From the NCBI RefSeq assembly GCF_042477335.2, contig NC_091246.1:255239501-255303500 (forward strand): 64,000 nt of DNA, written 5' to 3'. The position numbers and the translations under genes were made by a program. The notes under the pieces are model-generated. The model searched no databases, was not told where the DNA came from, and saw only the letters and a list, made by a program, of their open reading frames with translations. Origin of the DNA: Ovis canadensis. Lineage: Eukaryota > Chordata > Mammalia > Artiodactyla > Bovidae. Position 1 is the stretch's first letter, and each line of letters begins with the position of its first letter. Shown piece by piece: positions 1 to 11,165 of the stretch.

Positions 1-120
1 CAATACCAAGTCAGCGTGGGGTGTGCTGGGAGACGAGACGTATGGAGGAGCGGCAGGAGGGGAAGGTGTGGGGCGGCCACTTCTCAGGAGGCGATCTTAG
101 GCAGCGACTGTCCCTCTTTG

Positions 121-377
121 AACTCAGTTCAGTTCAGTTCAGTTCAGTCGCTCAGTCGTGTCCGACTCTTTGCGACCCCAGGAATCGCAGCACGCCAGGC
201 CTCCCTGTCCATCACCAACTCCCGGAGTTCACTCAGACTCATGTCCATCGAGTCAGGGATGCCATCCAGCCATCTCATCCTCGGTCGTCCCCTCCTCCTC
301 CTGCCCCCAATCCCTCCCAGCATCAGAGTCTTTTCCAATGAGTCAGCTCTTCTCATTGGGTGGCCAAAGGACTGGAG
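121..377 (-). mobile_element. 5'-truncated BovB LINE 3' end, with target-site duplication
   Basis: The reverse strand encodes the BovB C-terminal tail ([20 protein letters not shown], then MDREAWRAA and SRTRLSD) and ends in the characteristic short CAGTT tandem tail. TTGAACTCAGTT flanks it at 118-129 and 378-389, a 12-bp target duplication that overlaps the tail repeat. The insertion split an old MIR whose remainder continues with CAGTTTCCCC at 385. Confidence 0.85.
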
Positions 378-389
378 TTGAACTCAGTT

Positions 390-1265
390 TCCCCAAATAT
401 AAAATGGGCTTGAAAATAACCAGATCGCTGCTGGCTCTGTGCCAGGCGCGTGGCATATGGCCTCTACCTGGGCGGAGCCCGTGGGCCCTTCCTCCCCTTC
501 TGAGCCTGGGCTGGGGGCTGGGGGTCGGGATGAGGCCGTCTGTTTCCACGGAGTTCCTGCAGTTTCTTCCCCAGGAACCCAGTCCCGCGGACCCCAGGTC
601 TCAGGGGCAGGGTGAGGGGGAACTGCGGACCCTGGAGTGTGCTTGACCACGGACGGGTTGACTGCAGTCAACCCCCTCAACTAAGGGGCTGCGCATGCTT
701 CTGGTGGCCGCAGATCTGGGGAAGTGTCAGAGGTGTCCTGACCCCTGGGAGCCCTCGGTCTAACAGGAGAGGCATGGGTTCCCTTCTGCGCCCTCCAGCG
801 CCCAGTCAGAGGGGGCATGCGGCACAGCACACTCGCCCTCTGATGAGGTAAGTCTCTCCAGAGTGTCAGAGCTGGGGGGTGCCCTAGAACCTCTCTTGAG
901 TCTCCAAGGCTTGGCCTGGAGAGAGCCACTCAGGACCCCGAGGGTGGGACTCACGTGGGGAGGGTGGGTGTGTCTCACGGGCACTGGGGCAAACTGCAGC
1001 CAGCAGCCCTCCAAAGACTTCCAAAGTCAGGACTATGCAGGCAGGCCTCCAGACCTGCCACCCCCAAGCAAGTCTGTGATCTGGTTCCTGCCCTTGGCTA
1101 GGCAGTCGGCAAGCGCAGGTCCCACTTTCCCTTTTTTCAGGTGGGGAAACTGAGGCCAGAAGGAGGAGGTAGTTTTCAGGCCGTGAGGCCTTCAACAGAT
1201 CTCTGCCAGCCTGTCTTTGCCTCCCACAGGATGAAAGGAATGGACCTAGCTCAGTGCCTGGCTCT
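390..1265. other. Intergenic stretch, no gene
   Basis: Begins with the remnant of a MIR (TAAAATGGGCTTG and following, to about 450). The rest is unique moderately GC-rich DNA. Short frames here have no recognisable protein similarity. I see nothing else. Confidence 0.5.
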
Positions 1266-1267
1266 GA

Positions 1268-1410
1268 GATACTACTAACTACTACTGCTAAGTCGCTTCA
1301 GCATGTCCGACTCTGTGAGACCCCATAGCCAGCAGCCCACCAGGCTCCCCGGTCCCTGGGATTCTCCAGGCAAGAACACTGGAGTGGGTTGCCATTTCCT
1401 TCTCCAGTTT
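1268..1410 (-). mobile_element. Bov-tA/Bov-A SINE fragment
   Basis: Reverse-oriented tail of the SINE family: GCTAAGTCGCTTCAG, a GTCCGACTCTGTGAGACCCC block, CCACCAGGCTCCCC and GGGATTCTCCAGGCAAGAAC in order. The tRNA-like head is missing. A preceding ACTACTAACTACTACTG run is the usual short-repeat tail. Confidence 0.85.
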
Positions 1411-1433
1411 TCCTTTAAAATTGGAGGAAGTTA

Positions 1434-1557
1434 CAGTTCAGTACACACAGGCAAAGTCGTATCCGACTCTTTGTGACCCCATGGACTGTAGCCCACCAGG
1501 CTCCTCTGTCCATGGAATTCTCTAGGCAAGAGTACTGGAGTGGGCTGCCATTCCCGA
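1434..1557 (-). mobile_element. Second Bov-tA/Bov-A SINE fragment
   Basis: Another headless copy 25 bp after the previous one, same orientation, with CGACTCTTTGTGACCCCATG, TAGCCCACCAGGCTCC and GGAATTCTCTAGGCAAGAGT. The two adjoining copies differ, so they are separate insertions or an old dimer. Confidence 0.85.
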
Positions 1558-1667
1558 GATAAAGCTCAGCAAATCTCACGGTGATGACTACCAATCGCCA
1601 TTGTTGTGAAGCGCCAGTGAGGCCCCAGGCGAGGCGGTAGAGGCCGAAGGCTTTGGGAAGGAGGGGA

Positions 1668-1777
1668 TTTTTATTTATTTGGGCATGTGGGGTCTTAGCT
1701 CCCGGATCAAGGATCGCACTGAAGGCCCCTGCAGGAGAAGCGCGCAGTCTTAACCAGTGGGCCACCGGGGAAGCCCC
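1668..1777 (-). mobile_element. CHR-type tRNA-derived SINE
   Basis: Reverse orientation: T-rich start, GGGCATGTGGGGTCTTAGCT, GGATCAAGGATCG (a degraded box B region), CAGTCTTAACCAGTGGGCCA and CCGGGGAAGCCCC at the tRNA head. This family is restricted to cetartiodactyls. Confidence 0.8.
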
Positions 1778-1779
1778 GG

Positions 1780-2400
1780 AGGAGGTGATTTTTAAAGGGG
1801 GGGCGTACGAGGCCTGGGGGGAGCAGCGGCCGGACCGAGGGCAGAACCAGGCATAGCGCGCGCCGCACCGGAGCGCGGGGCCCGGGGTCCTGGCCCCTCG
1901 TCGCGGTCCCCGCGGCCCTCGTTTCCACGGTGACGGGGCCGCCCCAGTTGGGCGCCGACCCCCTTTGCGGGGCGCAGAGGCGGTGCCTCGCAGCGGGGAA
2001 GGGGGCTCAGGCCGGCTGCTCCCCGCCCGCGGCGACCCTCAAAGGCGGCACCCGCGGGGCCGGAACCTGGCGGCGGGCGCGAGACGGGGCGCGGCGGGGC
2101 TGGGCTGGGCTTGCTGTCCCGCCCAGGCCCCGAGCCCCCCGCCCCTCCCGCCGGCAGGTGGGCGCCCGCCCCGGGGGGCCGGAGCCGACGCCGCCCCCCG
2201 CCCCCCGCCCCGGTCCGGCCCGCTCCCCGCGCGCCTTCCGCGCCGGCCGGACTCTCCCGCAGCGCCCGCCTCGCTCGGCCGCCCGCCTCCGGCCGCGGGG
2301 AGCAGGGCCAGCCCCCTGGCTGGGCAGGGCGGACGGCTCCAGGCCGGGGCTCCAGGGTCGGGGGCAGGCGCACTGGTCCGCTTCCTCTCGAGGAGTCAGG
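1780..2400. promoter_or_regulatory. Orphan CpG island about 11 kb upstream of EPHA2
   Basis: About 600 bp of very GC-rich, CpG-dense sequence (for example CCGCACCGGAGCGCGGGG) that is not part of a repeat and not attached to a recognised gene. The long frames through it on both strands are Ala/Arg/Gly/Pro-rich and look like by-products of base composition. It may be the promoter of an unannotated transcript or a distal EPHA2 enhancer; sequence alone cannot decide. Confidence 0.6.
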
Positions 2401-2546
2401 AGACAAGAGTAGAGATTGGATTTCGTTTTCAAATTCTGTATTTCTCTTTGAATATGTTATGAGGCATGTGTTGTAGCTGCAGTTACGCAGCAAGAATCTA
2501 CAGTGAAACAGCCGACCACCACCCAGGCCCACCCCAGCCTTCCCGG

Positions 2547-2548
<2 letters not shown>

Positions 2549-2579
<31 letters not shown>
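2549..2579. repeat. (CA)n microsatellite
   Basis: About 15 uninterrupted CA dinucleotides, long enough to be polymorphic. Confidence 0.95.
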
Positions 2580-2581
<2 letters not shown>

Positions 2582-2639
2582 GCCCTACCCAGGGCTGGCT
2601 GGGGGCGCCTCGGGGGGTCCAACCAGGAAGCACGCAAAT

Positions 2640-3010
2640 GGTGGCAAGTTTGGACAGGTGGCTGTGGCGTGATGGATGAGATGGCAGACAGAAGGATGGA
2701 TGGGCTGGGGGACAGACAGACAGACAGGCGGTGACTGCTTGGCTGGGAAGGGCTGTCTGGCAAGTGATGGATGGGACAGAGAGGGCTGAGAGGGGCCGCG
2801 AGGATGAGGGGAAGAAGGAAGTGGGACAGATAGACAGATAGACAGACGGACAGACTGACAGATGAGGGAGACGGATGGGGGGTTGGGGAGGGGTGGATAG
2901 GGGCAGAGCCGAGTGATGAGTGGTCCTGCCGGGGGAGGGGACAGGGCCCTGCCGGGGGGCTGCAGTAGCGACGATGCACAGGTGAGGGTGCAGACAGACG
3001 GACAGACGGG
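2640..3010. repeat. Degenerate GATG/GACA tetranucleotide repeat
   Basis: Clusters of GGATG, GACAGACAGACAG and GATAGACAGATAGACAGACGGACAG are spread over about 370 bp, with unique-looking spacers. It is an old, decayed simple repeat. Confidence 0.75.
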
Positions 3011-3014
3011 GGCC

Positions 3015-4685
3015 TGGGGTAGGGGGAGGGGAGCGGTGACCCGGGCTCCGCAGGGACTGGCTGGAGGAGCAGGCTGGACAGATGGGGGCAGGAGTAGTGG
3101 GGAGCTCCTGTCCTGCCCCAGGGGTCCCTGCCGAGCCCCCTGGAGCTGCGTGCCTGGGCGGGGAGCGGGTGTCGTGCGTGTCTGTGCGTTCCGTCATCCG
3201 CAGTGCTGGTGGGGCCTCGGCTGTGTTCCCAGCGCTGCTCAGTGTGTGGACGAGTGAGCGCACGGGCCCGGTGGGGGGCGCGGGGACGGAGGCCCGAAGT
3301 GTGGGCCCCTTGCCCTTCCCTCAGGACTGACAGGGCACGGCGGGCAGGGGACTTCGGGCAGGGCTCCCGGGGATGGGGCCTTGTGTGCCTGTGGTGTTGT
3401 CGGGGAGGAAAGGGGCTGGGGCCAGGCTTGGGGGTTTCAGAGGACAAACAGAGCAGTGTCCCTCCCCCCTCCCTTCCTCCCTGAGCCCCCAGGAGGTCTG
3501 CAGCCAGACTGGCAGGGTGCGGGCAGGGAGTGCCCCCGAGTATGCTGTCAGCAATAAAAATAACCCCGGCTGACGTTTGCCAAAGACCCGCCACGTGCCA
3601 GGCGGTGTGCCAGAGGTGGCCACACTTTCCCACTCCCCCACGAGGTGAGTGCTGTCTTATGTTTATCCCTACTTGACCAAGGAGAAAGATGCTCTCACAG
3701 GAGGTGGTGAGTCCAGCCGCTGCCCTCACCACGTCCGCACAGACGACCCTGCTTGGCAGGGGGACCCTCAGAACACAGAGCAAGGAGCTGACCGGGCCGG
3801 AGAGGGGACAGGAGAGACCTCCAGAGGTTAATGCTGGGGGGCCACGGAGCCTGATGGATCCTGGCTTTGCACACTTGTGTGACGAGCAGTTTCCTTGTCT
3901 GTGAAATGGGAGATGTGCCGCTCGCAGGGGCTGTTGTGAGGATGACACAGGATACTGTAGGAACAGCGCCTGGCAGGTCAGAGCACCCGAGGGCCGTGGG
4001 GGGGGCACCCCGGAGCCCAGGCAGAGCCGGAGGGCCCCTGCTCACCCCACCTTCAGCAGTCGCGGGACCACCCCCCAGCTTAGTCTCACTGATCCCTGTC
4101 TCTGGAATTCAGCCTGGGCCTCTGGGCGTGGCTGAGCGGCAGACGCCAGCCTGGGCCGTCTTCACACCTCTCTAACAGGGGGAGCCGCCGGTACCCCCCA
4201 AGGTACCCACAAGGAAAGTGGGGGAGAGCCCGGATGGCACGGTGCGGTGAAGCCACCGTGTGGGCTCCTTCCCTGCACACAGCTGCAGGCGGGCCTGCTG
4301 GGGGGACCCCTGGATGGAGGTGGGCAGCCTCAGGCCCCCGAGGAGCTGGCGCGCTAGTGGGGGCGGGGGACAGAGGGCAGGCTAATCCACAATGACGTGC
4401 GGCGTGCGCAGCGGGAGGGGAGTGAGAGGGGAGCAGGAAGAACCGGGGAAGGGAAGTACGGCGTCCAGTGGGGGGCGGCTCCGCTGATTTGCGTGCGTCA
4501 GTCAGGTAAAGGGGGCGGGAGACCGCCCTGGAGACTAACGGGGAGGGGGTGATCCCGGCTGAGGGAGAACTGGCGCAAAAGCCCTGCGGCAGGGCTGCCT
4601 GATTCCGGTATCCAGGTTCAGTTCCTGCAAAGGGGATGAGGCTCTTAACCTGCAGCTGAGAGCCTCTGAAGGTCAAGAGAAGTGA
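3015..4685. other. Intergenic stretch with MIR remnants
   Basis: Two MIR-like pieces are visible, about 3565-3700 (GACGTTTGCCAAAG, CCACGTGCCAGGCGGTGTGCC) and 3870-3990 (TGAAATGGGAGATG, GTGAGGATGACACAGG). The rest is unique. Long reverse-strand frames are low-complexity Pro/Ser/His-rich and not credible genes. Confidence 0.5.
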
Positions 4686-4689
4686 TTAG

Positions 4690-4815
4690 TGGGGCTTCCT
4701 TGGGGGTCTGCTGGTTAAGACTCCAGGCTTCCATTGCCTCCACTGCAGGGGGCATGGGTTTGATCCCTGCTTGGGGAACTAAGATCCCACATGGGGAGCG
4801 ACTAAAAAAAAAAAG
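4690..4815 (+). mobile_element. CHR-type tRNA-derived SINE
   Basis: Forward copy: GGGGCTTCCTTGGGGGTCTG, GGTTAAGACTCCAGGCTTCC, GGTTTGATCCCTGC (box B-like), GGGGAACTAAGATCCCACAT and an A-rich tail at 4804-4815. Confidence 0.88.
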
Positions 4816-4819
4816 AGAG

Positions 4820-6180
4820 AGAGCAAAGAAAGCAGTGATTCCAGAGAAGGAGCCAAAGGCCAGAGGCCAGGGGCCAGTCTCCACAGTCTCCATGACTTCC
4901 AGCAGGTCCTTTCCCCTTGGCGGCCTCAGTTTCCTCCTTTGTAAAATACAGCGGTTGGATTTTATTTTCTAAGACTCCAGTGACCATGCTGTGACTCTGT
5001 CAAAGGTGCGGGGGCAGGGGGCGGGGGTGGGGGAAGGGACGTCCCCCACGGCTTTGAAGACGCTCCTGCCCCCCCGCCGGCTCCTGACCTTGAGCAGGAG
5101 CTCTAATCTTCTGAAGCTCTTTGTCCTCCTTTGCAGAAGGGGTAGAATCCTGCTTTTCAGGGCATTTGTGTGTCTCTGAGGTGGTGCTGCAAAGCTCTGA
5201 GGTCAGCGCCTGGCCTAGAAGTGGGGCTCAACGAATGGGCTCTGCTTTTCCTCCGAGTTTTTAAACATGGGGTGAAGACTGGCCCTCAGAGAAGGGAGGA
5301 AGGCCAGCTGTTCGGGGCCGAGGAAGGCTTGTGGCAGTGGGGCCTAAACTGGGCTTGGGACGGGGAGAGGTTGCGGCCAGGTTGGGGAGAGAAGGCCGAA
5401 AGCAATGAGCAGCTGTGGCTGGGAGTTGGGCACGGCGCGGAGAGGGCTCTGAACCCGGGCGGGAGGCGGGCGGAAGGTGGGGACCAGGGACACTGAGAGG
5501 CGGGCGGGCGCCCGGGACACTGAGGGGTAGATGGGCGCCTGGGACACTGAAGGGAGGGGCATCTCAGTCCTCCCCGCCCTGGACTGTGGCCCGAACCTTC
5601 CCCACCCAGAGGCTCTGCCCCTTAGCCAGGCCCCAAGGGCAGGATTTGCAAGGAACCCACTTCAAAGGGTCCCAGGAAGCTTGAGCAAGCCCCAGAGGAA
5701 GCAGCGCAGCCTCAAGCCCAGCTCCGGGAGGGGGCTTCCTCCCACCCGGCCTCCTCTCCAAATGTGGGCGCCACCTTCAAGTTCCCCTTCCCCAGCCTCA
5801 GACCACCGCACCTGGGGAGCGGAGCTCAGGAGCAGTCTGCTCCGCCACGTGCACCCCTGGAGGCTCACGTGAAGGCTGTGCTCAGGCCTGCCTTGCGGCC
5901 GCTGCTGGGAAGGCGTTTCCTTGAGCAAGGTGCAGCCCTAGTACTGGCACATGTGTGCAACGCACATTTGCTGAGCACCTGCTGTATGCCAGCTCCCCGG
6001 GCACGGCGCGATGGAGTGAAACTGGGCTTCTGTCCCGAATGGAGTCCCTCTGCCTGAAGGGGAGGGAAGGTGAGGAAGTAATTATAACCCCGGGTGAGAG
6101 CTGAGGTTTGTTCCAGGGTGAGATGATTGATTCGCCTGGGAGTGCCCAGCTTGCTTTTCAAAGTGACTTTTGATTGTAAA
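4820..6180. other. Intergenic stretch, no gene
   Basis: MIR-like 3' ends near 4900-4980 and 5945-6010 (TTTGCTGAGCACCTGCTGTA). GC-rich unique DNA between 5280 and 5880 includes three short repeats of GGGACACTGA at about 5488-5560. No supported coding region. Confidence 0.5.
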
Positions 6181-6186
6181 GGCAAA

Positions 6187-6385
6187 AGTAGCTAAGGTTT
6201 AACGCTCACTCACCGTATGCCAGACACTGTGCTAAGGGCTTAATGTATAATCTCCTTTAATCCCAGCAGCCATCCTGGAGGCTGGAAGCCATCATTATGC
6301 CCATTTTACAGATGTGGCAGTTGAGATTGTAAGACTTGCCCAAGGCCACACAGTTGGTTAACAGCAGAATCCAGGTCTGCTGGGC
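6187..6385 (+). repeat. MIR SINE
   Basis: A near complete MIR body: TATGCCAGACACTGTGCTAA, CTCCTTTAATCCCAGCAGC, ATGCCCATTTTACAGATG, TTGCCCAAGGCCACACAG and CAGAATCCAGGTCTG in the right order and spacing. Confidence 0.9.
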
Positions 6386-6552
6386 CCGTGATTCGGTCAT
6401 TCACCTGCCAGATCTGTCCTGGCCCACACTGCAGGCGAGAAGCTCTCCTACATTTAGTGGCGGGGCAGGGCACGGGGGGCGGCGGGGGGGGGGGGGTCCA
6501 GTGTCTCTCCTCCAACGTTGTTCCAAGGCAAGACTTGAAGAAGGAAAAGGAG

Positions 6553-6700
6553 AGGACCTCTCTTGGTGGTCCAGCGGTTAAGACGCCACACTCCCAATGC
6601 AGGGGGCCCGGGTTCAAGCCCTGGTCAGGGAACTAGATCCCACACGCCACAAGTAAGACCTGGCACCACCAAGTAAATGACTTTCAAATAAGTACATGAA
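6553..6700 (+). mobile_element. CHR-type tRNA-derived SINE
   Basis: Forward copy with GACCTCTCTTGGTGGTCCAG, GGTTAAGACGCCACACTCCC, GGGTTCAAGCCCTGGTCAGG (intact box B) and AGATCCCACACGCCAC. A degraded A-rich tail follows. Confidence 0.85.
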
Positions 6701-7480
6701 TGAAACAAAATGGTTCGTTGTAAAAAAAGAAGGGATAGGAGTTGCTGAAGTGGAAAGGGCACCTGGGGAGATGATACAGTTTGGACAACAGCAGGCAGAT
6801 ATGAGACCACATGGTGTGTTAAAAGAAGGCTGGCTAGACTGGGCTCTGGGGTGAAGCACACTCAGCTGTTTAGCTCCACCTCTGTGGTCCTGGCAGTGTG
6901 GCTTTAGGCAGGCAAGTTCTTTCTGAGCCTCAGTTTCTTCACCTGCAGAAGTGGAGACAATATTAACTTCCCCTTCTAGGGATGAGTTCACAAGTAAAAG
7001 TGGCTTGGCACATAGTAGGCCTTTGAGAAAATGAGTGCACGGAAGGGAGAGAACTGGTTCAGAGGGCCAGCGCCAAATGTGGCCGTCTGTGGAGAGGCTC
7101 CTGTGCCCGGGCACTGCTGTAACTGGTGCTGGGGCTGAGAAGGGCTGTTGGATTCATACCTCGCCTCCGGGAGCTTACAGTCTAGTCCAGACAGTGCAGA
7201 GGCTCCGAAGACAAGTAAGAGTTGAGCTGGCTGAGACCAGGGTCCCAGGGCCTGTAGTAGGGGGTTCCCGGAGGTCGAGGAGAGCCTGATCCCTGGGGGC
7301 TTCGCTGCAGAGGTGGCCGCTGGACTGCCCTTGAAGACTGCTGCAGGGCATCATTCCCGGTATCCAGCCGCAGTGGCCCTCTGGGTTCTGAGCAGTTCAG
7401 TTCTTCCAGAGGCAGTGGAGAGAAGTACCTGGAAGAGGGCATGCCAGATCTGTCTAGGCTGCCTGGGCTAGGACTCCAGT
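6700..7480. other. Intergenic stretch with MIR remnant
   Basis: MIR-like sequence at about 6860-7035 (TGTGGCTTTAGGCAGGCAAG, GCCTCAGTTTCTTCACC, GGCACATAGTAGGC). The remainder is unique with no supported gene. Confidence 0.5.
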
Positions 7481-7487
7481 TATTTTC

Positions 7488-7685
7488 CAACTTAAATTAT
7501 TTGGCTGCGCTGGGTCTTAGCTGCACACAGAGGCTCTTCATCGCATCAGGCAGGGCCTTCCGCTGCGGCGTGCAGGCTTCGTTGTTCTGCAACGTGTGGG
7601 ATCTCTGTTCTCTGACCAGGGATCAAACCCACGTCCCCTGCGCTGCAGGGCAGATTCTTAATCCCTGGGTCACCAGGGAAGCCCC
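7488..7685 (-). mobile_element. CHR-type tRNA-derived SINE, long form
   Basis: Reverse copy about 200 bp long: AAATTATTTGGCTGCGCTGG, CTTAGCTGCACAC, CAGGGATCAAACCCACGTCC (box B complement), CTTAATCCCTGGGTCACCAG and GGAAGCCCC at the head. Confidence 0.88.
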
Positions 7686-7890
7686 TGTTTCCCAGCTTTT
7701 ACAAGCAAGCCTGATCCTTTGCAAAAGGACACAGGAACAGCGCTCCCCTCATGGGCGAGACCGTGGTTTCAGTGTTCACCGTTATCTGGCTGTCCTGAGC
7801 ACCCCCGCCCCCAGTAAGTCCTAGCAAAGGTGGGCACCTGCGCATGCTGGTGGGCTGAAATCGGGGATTAGCAGGTGAGAGCCCTGCAGC

Positions 7891-10140
7891 CACACCCACA
7901 CACACACACACCTACACACAGACACACACCCACACACTCACTTTCACACCTACACACACTCACACACATATGCACACACACCCAGACACACACACATTCA
8001 CTCACTCACACACCCACACTCACACACATACACCCCCCACACACACCTACACACAGCCACACACATATGCACACACCCATACACACACACACCCCCACAC
8101 ACACACACACCCACTCACACACATATTCACACACACCCACACACTCACACTCACACCTACACACATACATGCACACACCCACACACACCCACACTCACAC
8201 AAACACACCCACACCCACACATATTCACTCACACCCACACATGCACACACCCACACACCCTCACACACACACACACCTACAGTCACACACATATGTATAC
8301 ACCCACACACCCACACCCAGACACACACACACACACATTCACTCACACACATACACCCACACCCACACCCACACACTCACACCTACAGTCACACACATAG
8401 GCACACACCCATACACACTCACACACACACACTCACCCACTCACACACACACCCATCCACCCACACACACCCACACTTACACACATATGCACACACACAC
8501 CCACACCCAGACACACACACACACATTTACTCACACACCCACACTCACACACATACACCCCCCACACACACCTACACACAGTCACACACATATGCACACA
8601 CCCATACACACTCACACACCCACACACACACACACACCCACTCACACACATACACACCCACACACTCACACTCACACCTACACACATAGATGCACACACC
8701 CACACACACCCACACTCACACAAACACATCCACACCCGCACACTCACATTCACTCACACACACATGAACACACCCACACACCCTCACACACACACACACC
8801 TACAGTCACACACATATGTACACACCCACACACCCACACCCAGATACACACTCACACACACATTCACTCACTCACACACATACACCCACACCCACACACA
8901 CTCACACCTACAGTCACACACATGCACACACCCATACACACACACACTCACCCACTCACACACACCCATCCACCCACACACACCCACACTTATACACTCA
9001 CCCACACACACCCACACTTACACACATATGCACACACACTCACACCCCCACACAGTAACACACACACACTTACACCCACACACTCAGTCACACACACTCA
9101 CACCCACCCCACCCCCACATACACTGACACACCCACACATACACACACACACCCACACACACACTCACACACCTACACACACCCACACACTCAAAATCCC
9201 ACCTACACACACTCACACACATATGCACACACCCACACACACCCACATCCACACACCCACACACTCACAGAAACACACCCACACCCACACACACTCACAT
9301 TCACTCACTCACACACCTACTCACACACATACACACCCATACACACAAACACACCCACACCCACACCCACACATTCACTCACACACACACACATACACAC
9401 ACCTGCACACTCACGCTCACACACACAGCTACACAGAGACACACATGCACACACCCACACTCAACACACACACTCACACACACACACACGCTCACACACA
9501 CACAGCCACACTCACATACACACACACTCATACACTCCCACACACCCACACACACACCCACCCCCCCACACACCCACATTCACTCACACCTACAATCACA
9601 CCCCCACTCACCCACACTCACACCCCCCACACACACCCATTCACACTCACACCTACACACACCCACACACCCACACTCACCCACTCACACACACACACAC
9701 CCATCCACCCACACACACCCGCACACACCCACACACTTACACACACCCACACACTTACACACATATGCACACACACTCACACCCCCACACACTAACTCAC
9801 TCACACACACTCACACTCACACCCACAGTCACTCACGCACACCTAACCACAGTCACACACACACTGATACACCCACACATACACACACCCACCCACACAC
9901 TCACACACACACATGCTCACACAAACTCATTCACACACCCACACTCAGTCACTCACACACACACACCTACCCACACACATAATCACACATACACTCACAC
10001 ACTCACACCCACACACTCACACACACCCACACACTCACACACACACCCACACCCACACACTCACACACACACTCACACCCACACACACTCACACACTCAC
10101 ACTCACACACACACACACACTCACACACACTCACTCACTC
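7891..10140. repeat. 2.25-kb C/A/T-only satellite-like array (CACACW)n
   Basis: Built of CACACA, CACACC, CACTCA and CATATG words with almost no G on the + strand; on the other strand it is G/T/A-only. It contains an approximately 520-bp higher-order duplication: landmarks at 8027 (CATACACCCCCC), 8045 and 8275 (ACCTACAGTCACACACATAT) recur 523-525 bp later. All six frames are largely stop-free, so the 782-residue His/Thr/Pro frame through it is an artefact. Alternating purine-pyrimidine DNA of this kind can adopt Z-form (general knowledge). Confidence 0.95.
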
Positions 10141-10877
10141 GGGCCCCACTTGCCTGCAGTATAAGCCCTGCCCGCTGCAGTGGCACTAAGGCCCCAGGGC
10201 TCTCTGGGGCCTTTATGGGGTGATTCCATCTCCATTAGGGCTTACTATGTCGCTATAAATACCACCTTTCAGGGCGCTTTATAAGACTCACTGAAGAACT
10301 TTCCTTGTTAACAGTCAGCAGAGCAGGAAGGACTCAGGGTCAGACAGGAAGAGAGGCAAGCGCGTGTCACAGGTGAGTGACTGCAGACCAAGGTGCCCGC
10401 TCCACGCCCTCTGGCCGCTGACCATCCTGCCCACAAGCTTCTGCTGCTGTCCTGTGTCACAGATGAGACACAGCTCTAGGCTCTCAGTCCGGAGCTGAGC
10501 ACAGCCTCCAGGCACTCAGCGCCCAGCCAGCAGGGCCTGCCTGCCTGCAGCCGGCATGAGGGTTCAAGGAGACGTACACACCCCGCACGAGGCCCAAACA
10601 ACACCGCGAGGTCTCTCACACACCTGCCGACACCTGCCTTCACCCCTCGGTTCACGAGCTCAGCCAACTACGTGTCAGATGCTGTTCCCCACACACTTCC
10701 CTGCCCTCTGGGACAGCATCTTCTGGTGGCACACCCAGCATACAGAGCCTGCAGTGGAGTGGAGCACAGCACACGCAGCCTTACACACAGCACACAGGAA
10801 ACCTGATGCCCACCATGTAAGGCCCATAACCCAGAGGGCCCAACACAACTGCAAAACCCTCATGCATACTATGTACT

Positions 10878-10904
10878 ACACACACACACACACACACACA
10901 CACC
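10878..10904. repeat. (CA)n microsatellite
   Basis: About 13 uninterrupted AC/CA dinucleotides. Confidence 0.95.
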
Positions 10905-10994
10905 CTTCACGGGCATCCACAGGGCCCTGTGCACACCTCCTGCCCCTTCCCCTCAGCCACAGACGCTGCTTCCTCTGGCTGAACCATGTGTAAC

Positions 10995-11165
10995 CACAAT
11001 AACAGCTGAGATTTAAGAAGCGCCTTCCATCGTCTTGGCCTCTGCGGTTAACATGCACGATCATTTTCATCTTCACAGTAACCCTCTGAAGTAGGTTCAC
11101 ACATCTTCCGGATGAGCAAACTGAGCCTCCAAGAAGTGAAATGTCCAAAAACTCATAGACTGCCT
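10995..11165 (+). repeat. MIR SINE
   Basis: AGCTGAGATTTAAGAAGCGC, TCATCTTCACAGTAACCCTC, GAAGTAGGTTCACACATCTT and GATGAGCAAACTGAGCCTCC follow the MIR consensus order. Confidence 0.75.

Noticed and set aside
1792-2532. Ala/Arg/Gly/Pro-rich frames in the upstream CpG island
   Set aside because: High GC removes stop codons on both strands; no recognisable protein.
2548-4008. 486-residue reverse frame
   Set aside because: Runs through CA, GACA and MIR repeats, low complexity, no domain, no splice or start signals.
7875-10223. 782-residue open frame rich in His, Thr, Pro and Ser
   Set aside because: It is the translation of the C/A/T-only repeat; the other frames are open too and there is no promoter, start context or homology.
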